DNA from: Pelatocladus maniniholoensis HA4357-MV3
GTDB lineage: Bacteria; Cyanobacteriota; Cyanobacteriia; Cyanobacteriales; Nostocaceae
Direction of reading: 5' to 3'
Assembly (NCBI GenBank): GCA_019359115.1
Contig: JAHHHW010000134.1
Coordinates: 1-36,481 of the forward strand
DNA: 36,481 nucleotides
Of the stretch, positions 24,097 through 31,176 are shown in pieces. The position numbers and the translations under genes are program-made. Under the pieces are notes generated by a model. That model was not told the origin of the DNA. It saw only the letters and a program-made list of their open reading frames with translations, and did not search any database. The stretch's first letter is position 1; each line of letters starts with the position of its first letter.

Positions 24097-26112
24097 ATGA
24101 ATAGCGGTTCTTTAGAAATTCAATTACTTTGGCAAGATCCTGTCACAGGAGAAAGACGAGAACCAAAATTGAGGCTACCTGTTGCTTTCGGTAGAGAATT
24201 TGCCCGGATGCCTGCTGAACTCAGGGGACAACAAGTCGCCCGGATGGTATTAAATGATGACCAAGTTTCTCGCTTCCATGCCTTGATTGAATGGCAACAA
24301 AATCAACTGGTGGTGACAGATCAAGGTAGCGTCAATGGTATCTACGTCAATGGTCAACGCCAGACACAGGCTGTGATTAATAGTGGCGATATTGTACAAA
24401 TAGGCCCTTACATAATTTCTGTAACTTTTGCTGCCTCAATTCCAGCGAGTCCACTTATACTAACCAGTACACCTAGTCCGCCTAGTCCTCCCCCAGCAGT
24501 CCCCAGTGGCAATTCAGTCATTGTCTTTAATCCCAATACCAACCTCCCAGATCCTACCTTAGCTCCACAAGTAGTAACACCACTGGCCAGCAATTTTCCG
24601 CCACCAATATTTCAGCAAGAAGTTGTCCCTGTTCAGGCACTTCATGCAACGGGTATGCCAGTAGATGAAACTTATTATTTAGCTGTTGGGGCAGGACTAG
24701 GTAGTTTTATTTGGGTAGATTTGCTGAGATTATCTGGTGTTACAACTGACAAAATAGTGGCGCTGGGTATAGATAAAGAACCCTATGCCCGTTACAAACT
24801 TTTGTGTATGAATTCGCAAATTCCTTTACATGAAAGATTGCGTTCCAATTCTGACTCTTGTCCTGATAATATTTGGGGTTGGCCTAGCTATGCTTTACGA
24901 GAAGCTTGGCATGACTTTGGCAAAGGTAAAATCAATGATTCTATAAAACATCTGTGGAAGGTTTTTGCTGAACCTACTTTTGCTGAAACCTATACTCCCC
25001 GTGCAGGTAATGTTTTTAATTCTATTGATCGGGAGGCAAAACGCATCGGTTGGGACAAAATTTATCAGTTTGGACGAGTTTTGGCAATTCGTAAAACCAA
25101 TGATGGCAGATACTGCGTAGCCTATTCTCGCGGACGTGGGAACCATGCATTTTTTATCAGTCGTTATTTACACTTAGCGACTGGTTATCCAGCGCTGCAA
25201 TTTCTTCCACATTTACAAGCTTATCGGGAAAGATATAAAGACTTTAGGTCGGTTGTGAATGCTTACGAAGATCACAAACATGTTTATGAACAGCTAGAAC
25301 GCCAAGGAGGTATAGTCTTAATTCAAGGACGAGGAATTGTTTCTTCTCGAATTGTGCAACGCATCTATGAAGCGCGTAAGAAAAACCCGAATATTTCTAT
25401 TTTGCATTTAATGCGATCGCCAAAACCCCAAGGTAATAAATACGGTACTTCTCAGCGTACGGTTAAGCATCATATCGAATTACAACCATTTAACTGGCCC
25501 AAAGCTTGTTGGGGTGGAGAACTACGAGAATTCCTAGAAAAAGCCAATCCAGAACAGCGTAAAGAATTAATATCTAATAAAGTCTGGGGCGGAACCACCA
25601 CCGCAGATCGCTTAGACTGGCAGTTGATCACAGAGGTTGGGCTTAGAGAAGGTTGGTATAAAATTCAGTTTGCTATTGTCACCAGAGTTGAACAAGATTA
25701 TCAAAACCATCTGATTGCCTATATTCAAGATAAAGACTTTGGCGAAATTCAACTCCCAGCTGTTGATTTTATTATTGATGCCACTGGTCTTGATGCCAAG
25801 GTCAAAGAAAGTCCTTTACTTCAAGATTTAGTTGAACACAACCACTTACCACTTAATCCTGTGGGACGTTTGAGTGTTGCCAACGACTTTGAATTAGTAG
25901 AAATGCGTAATGCTCAAGGTAAAATTTATGCCGCGGGAGCAATCACTTTTGGTGGTCCCTACGCAGCAGTTGACAGCTTCCTTGGCTTGCAATATTCCTG
26001 CCTATGTGCCGTTGATGGTCTAGCCACAGCCCGTGCGCCTGGTGTGCATCGTCTCAACTTCATCAGGTCTTTTGGACAATGGTTAAAGTGGGTGTTTAAT
26101 CAATCGCCCTAG
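24097..26112 (+). CDS. FHA domain fused to a flavoprotein-like nucleotide-binding protein
   Basis: 671 aa. FHA at about 1-112: GR at 32-33, SRFH at 58-61, SVNG at 78-81. A Pro/Ser linker runs 113-190. Then a dinucleotide-binding fold LAVGAGLGSFIWVDLL (Gly198, 200, 202) with Asp226 after the second strand. A second Rossmann-like site is at about 400 (IVLIQGRGIVSSRIVQRIYE), and FIIDATGLD lies near 565, as in two-nucleotide-site FAD/NAD(P)H oxidoreductases. Catalytic chemistry and substrate are unknown. FHA domains bind phosphothreonine, so a kinase could control it; a kinase with FHA lies 2.6 kb downstream. The family is unfamiliar to me. Confidence 0.82.
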   Translation: MNSGSLEIQLLWQDPVTGERREPKLRLPVAFGREFARMPAELRGQQVARMVLNDDQVSRFHALIEWQQNQLVVTDQGSVNGIYVNGQRQTQAVINSGDIVQIGPYIISVTFAASIPASPLILTSTPSPPSPPPAVPSGNSVIVFNPNTNLPDPTLAPQVVTPLASNFPPPIFQQEVVPVQALHATGMPVDETYYLAVGAGLGSFIWVDLLRLSGVTTDKIVALGIDKEPYARYKLLCMNSQIPLHERLRSNSDSCPDNIWGWPSYALREAWHDFGKGKINDSIKHLWKVFAEPTFAETYTPRAGNVFNSIDREAKRIGWDKIYQFGRVLAIRKTNDGRYCVAYSRGRGNHAFFISRYLHLATGYPALQFLPHLQAYRERYKDFRSVVNAYEDHKHVYEQLERQGGIVLIQGRGIVSSRIVQRIYEARKKNPNISILHLMRSPKPQGNKYGTSQRTVKHHIELQPFNWPKACWGGELREFLEKANPEQRKELISNKVWGGTTTADRLDWQLITEVGLREGWYKIQFAIVTRVEQDYQNHLIAYIQDKDFGEIQLPAVDFIIDATGLDAKVKESPLLQDLVEHNHLPLNPVGRLSVANDFELVEMRNAQGKIYAAGAITFGGPYAAVDSFLGLQYSCLCAVDGLATARAPGVHRLNFIRSFGQWLKWVFNQSP

Positions 26113-26118
26113 AGTGTT

Positions 26119-26330
26119 GGGGAGCGGGGATTGGGCATGGGGCATGAATCAGTTAACAGTTAATAGTTAATAGTTAATAGTTAACAGTTAACAGTTAACA
26201 GTGACCAGTTTAATTTGATAACTGATAACTGATAAGTTGTCTCCCCAATCCCCATTACCCCTTCGCCCCTAATCCCCAAAGGGGGCCCCGAGTTCCCCTC
26301 CAGGGGACCCCTACCTTCCCCAATCCATTG
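26119..26330. repeat. compound heptamer repeat region
   Basis: G-rich heptads (26119-26146: GGGGAGC, GGGGATT, GGGCATG, GGGCATG), then seven AGTTAAC/AGTTAAT heptads (26151-26199), GATAACT repeats (about 26217-26234), then C-rich heptads from 26243 (CCCCAAT, CCCCATT). GGGGATTGGG (26126-26135) and CCCAATCCCC (26244-26253) form an inverted repeat. From 26276 a C/G-rich stretch has a CCCCTCCAGGGG hairpin. The rest of the gap to 26582 holds no gene. Confidence 0.85.
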
Positions 26331-26582
26331 ACCATTACCAATTTCTGAATAATTTCTGTATCTTCTTCTATGGTTTATGAATTTCTTATAAAGACAGTCA
26401 GTAGTAGAATGCTGGTGAAGTCAATTTTAAAATTTAACAATTTAATCAAGAACGGCAAGACAATAGCAATTATCTTGTGTAAAAACTGTGTAAAAAGAAG
26501 TTATTTACATAAAAATCAGATACTCTGAAATGGTGTAGAAATGTATAGAATTTTGTAAGGATATAAAATATAGTTTTTTCAA

Positions 26583-27317
26583 ATGCAGTTATTTTTAACA
26601 CCTTCTTCAATGCAGCTGTCTACTCGACCAACTAAAAGTCAACCTTTAAAGATTGTCGCACTGGGGGACAGTTTAGTATATGGATTCGGTGATCCAGAAG
26701 GAGGTGGCTGGGTTGAACGACTACGGCGACAGTGGATGTCACCTGATAGTGCTGGTCATATCATCTATAATCTGGGTGTCCGGGGCGATCGCGTCCAACA
26801 AGTAGCCCAAAGACTAGAAGTTGAATTTCGTCATCGCGGTGAACTACGCAATCAAGTTCCAGATTTAATCATTCTTTCAGTCGGTGTCAATGACTCAGCC
26901 CGCTTAGGTCGTCCGAATGGACGCAACTATACAGACTTTGAAACTTTTCAAACACAAATCACTTCATTACTAGAAATGGCCCAGCAACTGTGTCCTGTAT
27001 TATTTGTAGGTATGACGCCAGTTGATGAGTCAAAAATGCCATTTCTGGACTGCTTGTATTATAATCACACAGATCAGCATCGCTACAAAGAAGCAACTCG
27101 AATTGCTTGTCTGCAAAGGGGAATTCCCTATCTTGATATCTTCCGAAAATGGGCTGAACACGGCGAAAATTGGTGGTCTAAACGCCTTAGTCATGACGGT
27201 CTTCACCCCAATAGCTTAGGCTATCAAGCTTTATTGGCAGATGTTAATCATTGGGAAGCGATCGCAACTTATCAAAATAAATCCCATTTTTCAGCCTCAA
27301 AAAAAGATAACATCTGA
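26583..27317 (+). CDS. SGNH/GDSL hydrolase
   Basis: 244 aa, no signal peptide. Block I KIVALGDSLVYGFG (Ser30), block II Gly in NLGVRGDRV, block III ILSVGVNDSARLG (Asn) and block V SHDGLHPNSLGY (Asp/His). It is an esterase, lipase or thioesterase-type enzyme of unknown substrate. The next gene, a membrane protein, follows 79 bp downstream on the same strand with an array of TATTTTG repeats between. Confidence 0.9.
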   Translation: MQLFLTPSSMQLSTRPTKSQPLKIVALGDSLVYGFGDPEGGGWVERLRRQWMSPDSAGHIIYNLGVRGDRVQQVAQRLEVEFRHRGELRNQVPDLIILSVGVNDSARLGRPNGRNYTDFETFQTQITSLLEMAQQLCPVLFVGMTPVDESKMPFLDCLYYNHTDQHRYKEATRIACLQRGIPYLDIFRKWAEHGENWWSKRLSHDGLHPNSLGYQALLADVNHWEAIATYQNKSHFSASKKDNI

Positions 27318-27356
27318 AAGATGACTTTTCAAACATTCTTTAAGGCTTCAGTAAGG

Positions 27357-27391
27357 TATTTTGTATTTTGTATTTTGTATTTTGTATTTTA
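27357..27391 (+). repeat. (TATTTTG)x4 heptamers in the leader of the membrane protein gene
   Basis: Four exact TATTTTG heptads (27357-27384) and a fifth TATTTTA end six bases before the ATG at 27397. No other ribosome site than AGAAAG is possible, so the repeats form most of the translated gene's leader. Confidence 0.85.
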
Positions 27392-27396
27392 GAAAG

Positions 27397-27831
27397 ATGA
27401 CTCCTACTTTATTAGGTCGCTGGCAAACTCGATTATTATTATTAGCAACTGTAGGGATATTTGTATCCATACCCTTTGCATTGGGTTTAGTTGGTTCTCC
27501 CTCTGGCATAGTTTATTTTTGGATCATTACCTATGTTGCTATATTTGGAATTATTTGGGATGTAGTATACGATCAAATCCAAAAAAGACGCTGGGATAGA
27601 GACTGGCCAGCACTTTATCAAGTATTAGCTGGTATCTGGGAATTTATATTTATACTTTGCGGAATCAAAGTTTTTGGCTTTTTACCTGTATTGATTCCAA
27701 AAGAACGATTATCTCCTTTCTGGATATTTGCACATTATAGTGTTGTTTGGCTAGCAGTTTTTATTGCTTCGCAATCCTTAATGCGAATCATATTTCCTCG
27801 GTGGCGCTTCCGTGGAGGTCAATGGCTATAA
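27397..27831 (+). CDS. membrane protein of unknown function
   Basis: 144 aa from the ATG at 27397 (MTPTLLGRWQTRLLLLATVG); the 12 codons upstream only translate the repeats. About four hydrophobic helices: residues 12-31, 37-55, about 76-98, and 114-132. Basic cytoplasmic loops (DQIQKRRWDRDWP). Family not recognised. It may form a unit with the SGNH hydrolase. Confidence 0.75.
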   Translation: MTPTLLGRWQTRLLLLATVGIFVSIPFALGLVGSPSGIVYFWIITYVAIFGIIWDVVYDQIQKRRWDRDWPALYQVLAGIWEFIFILCGIKVFGFLPVLIPKERLSPFWIFAHYSVVWLAVFIASQSLMRIIFPRWRFRGGQWL

Positions 27832-27844
27832 AGTGTTACAATTG

Positions 27845-27880
27845 AGGGAAGCGGATCAACGCATTGGCTTCCCTACAGTA
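27845..27880 (+). terminator. terminator-like hairpin
   Basis: AGGGAAGC (27845-27852) and GCTTCCCT (27867-27874), 8-bp perfect stem and 14-base loop, followed by an AT-rich tract; it lies between the convergent membrane-protein and Nif11 genes. Confidence 0.55.
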
Positions 27881-27892
27881 TTTATTTTTACT

Positions 27893-28129
27893 TTATAAAT
27901 AACCTCTAAGTCCTACACAAAGGCTGACATTTTCACCAAACCATGCGAAATCTAATTCCGTTTCGGTGAAGTTGTAACCAATAGAAGCAGCAAAATCAAC
28001 TATTTTAGTTTTGTCCCAATTCCAGATACCAAAAACACCTTTATTAGAGCATTTGTTATAGTATTGCTCGTAGAGGGCTTGATCTGAATTTAAAAGATCA
28101 TAAAAAGCATTAACTTGTTCTAATGACAT
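27893..28129 (-). CDS. Nif11-type small protein (possible RiPP-leader-like)
   Basis: 78 aa from the ATG at 28129 (MSLEQVNAFYDLLNSDQALY); the frame is open further up but that part has unrelated composition. The first 60 residues match the Nif11 domain: MSLEQV, central YNKCSNKGVFGIWNWDK, then IVDFAASIGYNFTETELD. Nif11 domains serve as leaders of nitrile-hydratase-like/Nif11 RiPP precursors, or occur in plain small proteins. Here only about 18 residues follow (FAWFGENVSLCVGLRGYL), and no double-Gly cleavage site is clear. No modification or export enzyme is visible nearby. Confidence 0.75.
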   Translation of the reverse strand: MSLEQVNAFYDLLNSDQALYEQYYNKCSNKGVFGIWNWDKTKIVDFAASIGYNFTETELDFAWFGENVSLCVGLRGYL

Positions 28130-28383
28130 AAATTTTTGTTTCCAATGATAGAATTTTGTGAGTTTACTAAAAACTACACAAATTACTAGGGTAATTTCTG
28201 CCCAGATACTTTTTATCTTCAATATTTTTTCTTCGCCACAAGGATAAAATTTGAAAATAGTCACTAAATTATTATTTTTTAAAATATTATTATCTATATC
28301 TATCAAAAGTAGGAAAGTCCAAGAGGTGATGAGATGATGAGGAGAATAACTAATCACCATTGACCAATCATTCCTTGATGGTA

Positions 28384-28452
28384 CAAGAAAGCGGATTGAT
28401 CCGTGGAATAAATCGAAAATCCAAAATTCCCAAGAAAGCAGATTGATCCGTG
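28384..28452. repeat. two direct 22-base repeats, 47-base period
   Basis: CAAGAAAGC-G/A-GATTGATCCGTG at 28384-28405 and 28431-28452, one mismatch. Both are followed by ATCCAAAAT-type sequence. Function unknown. Confidence 0.75.
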
Positions 28453-28484
28453 AGGTCAATCCAAAATCCTGTTAGAGGATGACC

Positions 28485-28661
28485 ATGGGAGCATCCCAAT
28501 TTTTTCAAAATACCATAAACCAAAGGGTTTAAACCCTTTGCTAATAGCGCAAGTCGTCTTCAGACGACTTCATAAAATCAAACAGTCTGCTGAAGCAGAG
28601 TTTCACTATGAGACTGCGATTTCAATCGCAGGCGTTTTTTGAACATTTGGGATGCTCCCAT
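28485..28661. mobile_element. MITE-like element with 15-bp terminal inverted repeats and four hairpins
   Basis: 177 bp bounded by ATGGGAGCATCCCAA (28485-28499) and TTGGGATGCTCCCAT (28647-28661), flanked by GACC on both sides (possible 4-bp target duplication). Inside: CAAAGGGTTTAAACCCTTTG (28521-28540), AAGTCGTCT-TC-AGACGACTT (28551-28570), TCTGCT-GA-AGCAGA (28586-28599) and CTGCGATT-TC-AATCGCAG (28614-28631). There is no gene. It lies downstream of the kinase gene. Confidence 0.8.
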
Positions 28662-28692
28662 GACCATTGACCATTGACCAATCACCAACAAA

Positions 28693-30456
28693 CTACCAAG
28701 TACGATAATTATGTGCTGTTTTTTCACAAGGTTGAATTTCATCTCCAAAGACCCAACCTTTTGTACCATCAGCAAGTTGTACTTTGACAAAATCTCCCCT
28801 TGCTTGGAGAAATAAAACTTTTTCACCAAGATTGAGTTGTTTCAATGCACCAATTTCTGTTTGTGGTTCGGGACGTAAATTTGCCAATAATTTGCCACCA
28901 GAGGGAGATACAAGACGGCACATTTGTGGTTCTTGTGAGATGAAGTTTTGTTGTGAATTACCTCTACTTAAGTTAACAGTATTCAATACTATTACACCTG
29001 CGATCGCACTCATGAAAACTGCCGTACCTGCCTTAAATGGCGATCGCTGTACTTTTTTAGGTACTATTGAAATGCCACTATAATTAGGCTGAGAAGGAAC
29101 AGGTTTTACAACTTCTTCAGATTTTTTGAATTGGGATACCCTTATTGTCTTGAGTACAGGTTGTGGTGATGCTAATGTGATTGCAAAACGTTTAGCATAT
29201 TCTATTGGTGTGTAACCCTCACCATACTCTTTACAGGTAATATCTTTAACCCTAAAATCCTGTTTGCCCAAACGTATATGACTACCAACATCAAGAGATA
29301 TTTCTCCAGCTAAAAGTAACTGTCCATCAACAATTGGAGGGTTTTGTTGACGTAAATTCCGCAAATAAAATTTCTGCTTTTCGGTATGAAAAAAGATTTC
29401 TGCGTGTAGTCCAGATATTGTCGGATCTGGTAAAACAATATCGCACTCGTGAGGATTGCGACCTATGCGAATTTTACCTATATTTTTACTGGCTTGATTT
29501 TCTATTATAGTGCGATATTTAATTTGCCCGTCTTCTATCCACTCTATTGTTAATTGATGTAGTTTGGTACCATCAATCTCCAATTTAGTCTCGGATTTAG
29601 TCTCTACTTCTGTTGTTTCTGTCTCAGTATAATTCGCTAATAATTCTCGTAGTACTTGCAACGCCTCAGTCGCACTTTGGTAGCGATCTTTAAAATGATA
29701 GCGAGTCATCTTGGTAAGGACATCAGCAAATTCTGGAGTCACAGAGGCGAATTCTTGCCAAAGTATTTCTCCTGTATCCGGATCATCTTGGAGTGTGTGC
29801 GGATGTACTCCTGTTAATGTTTGAATACCCATCATTCCCAAAGCATAAATGTCACTACTGGGACGAGGTACACGCCGGATTTGTTCAGATGGCATATAAC
29901 CACGAGTACCAACGATCATTGTCATGTTTTGCTTTGGTGATCCAATCATTGTTTGGTTTCGCAATTGTTTAATTGCCCCAAAGTCAATTAAAACTAATTG
30001 ATGATCGCAAGCACGTCTAATAAGATTATCTGGTTTGATGTCGCGATGAATTACTCCTTGACCATGAACAAATTCTAAAATACTCAATACTTCGATGAGC
30101 ATTTTAATAGTTTGTTTCTGTGTCCATTTTTGTCCGACAAAAAATTCTTTACTCAGAGTATGACCATCAATAAACTCTTGGACTAGGTAAAATTGTTGGT
30201 CTTGTTCAAAGTATGCTAAAAGCCTTGGTATTTGGTCATGATTACCTAACTGTTGCAGGGTTTCGGCTTCTTTGAGAAATAGCCTTCTGGCAATTTCTAA
30301 AGATTCTGAGTCCGTACTAGTAGTTTTAAGATGTTTGAGGACACATTTAGGTTTTCCAGGGAGGTGTATGTCTTCAACAATATAAGTTTGACCAAAGCCT
30401 CCCTCACCTAATACTTTAAGGACTTGATAATGTCCTGCGAGTAACTGACCAATCAT
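28693..30456 (-). CDS. Ser/Thr protein kinase with FHA and SH3 domains
   Basis: 587 aa. Kinase domain 10-275: LGEGGFGQTY (Gly loop), Lys41, IHRDIKPDN with Asp139, LIDFG with Asp158, and GTRGYMPSEQ. An FHA domain lies at about 300-406 (IRIGRNPHECDI, PTISGLHAEIFF, LRNLRQQNPPIVDGQ), nearly the same as in the FHA/zinc-ribbon protein at 23230. One membrane helix is at 477-494, and a bacterial SH3 domain outside (about 512-577: GKLLANLRPEP, DGTKGWVFGDEIQPC). It could sense cell-wall or periplasmic state outside and phosphorylate FHA partners inside. Active-site residues are intact. Confidence 0.92.
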   Translation of the reverse strand: MIGQLLAGHYQVLKVLGEGGFGQTYIVEDIHLPGKPKCVLKHLKTTSTDSESLEIARRLFLKEAETLQQLGNHDQIPRLLAYFEQDQQFYLVQEFIDGHTLSKEFFVGQKWTQKQTIKMLIEVLSILEFVHGQGVIHRDIKPDNLIRRACDHQLVLIDFGAIKQLRNQTMIGSPKQNMTMIVGTRGYMPSEQIRRVPRPSSDIYALGMMGIQTLTGVHPHTLQDDPDTGEILWQEFASVTPEFADVLTKMTRYHFKDRYQSATEALQVLRELLANYTETETTEVETKSETKLEIDGTKLHQLTIEWIEDGQIKYRTIIENQASKNIGKIRIGRNPHECDIVLPDPTISGLHAEIFFHTEKQKFYLRNLRQQNPPIVDGQLLLAGEISLDVGSHIRLGKQDFRVKDITCKEYGEGYTPIEYAKRFAITLASPQPVLKTIRVSQFKKSEEVVKPVPSQPNYSGISIVPKKVQRSPFKAGTAVFMSAIAGVIVLNTVNLSRGNSQQNFISQEPQMCRLVSPSGGKLLANLRPEPQTEIGALKQLNLGEKVLFLQARGDFVKVQLADGTKGWVFGDEIQPCEKTAHNYRTW

Positions 30457-31053
30457 ATTGTAAAGAGGATGAAAAATTTAATCTAAACTTACTTAACTAT
30501 TTAATTGCTTAAGTTATTTTATCCCCCTATTTTTTTAAATTTTTGTCACATAAATATTGAAAAATGCCAAGATAGATACAAGTTTATTGTCTTCAATTTT
30601 GCATTTTCCAGACCTTTTTGACTCATACTTAGACATAAATAAAAAGCCTGGTAAATTAATGAATAACAAATCCATAGACTTTATGTTGCCAGTTTGGCAA
30701 CTATGAGAAAAACGCTTTTTTATTTAGATTTAATATTTGTTTCCTGCAATTGTAGTGGATTTTGAGATACTTTTCTTTTCTCATTTCTGCTGTTTTTGCT
30801 ACTGAAATTGAGTATGGAAAGTTTTACTTTAAAGACAGCAAAAAAATCAATTACTAGTGTTAAAATTACTAGCGTTTAGCGCAGGCTACGCCAACAAAAA
30901 TCAAATAGAATCCTATATTTGGTGCAATTAGCGATCGCCTAAAATTAGGTTATCAAGATAACACAGGTTAGTATCAGACACCCTCTATCAAGTAGTAGAG
31001 ATAATTAACGTGACAATGGCTACATTTCAGCAGCGCTGGTCAGTATAATATTA
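30457..31053. other. non-coding region, AT-rich
   Basis: Upstream region of the kinase gene. A REP-like hairpin GCGT-TTAGCGCAGGCT-ACGC is at 30872-30891 and a HIP1 octamer at about 30931. No gene or RNA recognised. Confidence 0.5.
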
Positions 31054-31089
31054 CAAAAAAGCAGTGTCCCTCTGAACTTCGGACACTGC
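31054..31089 (-). terminator. terminator of the GH65 gene
   Basis: GCAGTGTCC (31061-31069) and GGACACTGC (31081-31089), perfect 9-bp stem; on the minus strand TTTTTTG follows. Between it and the GH65 stop, 31128-31170 has C-rich heptads such as TCCCCGA and TCCCCGT. Confidence 0.8.
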
Positions 31090-31176
31090 CAAGCATAAAA
31101 AAACTATAATTATTGAAGATTGGGTATTGTCCCCCGTGTCCCTGTTCCCTAATCCCCGATCCCCGTTCCCTAAAAA

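Noticed and set aside
28130-28459. Upstream extension of the Nif11 gene to a 188-aa frame
   Set aside because: The upstream part has no Nif11-like or other recognisable sequence and includes intergenic direct repeats; the ATG at 28129 starts the conserved domain.
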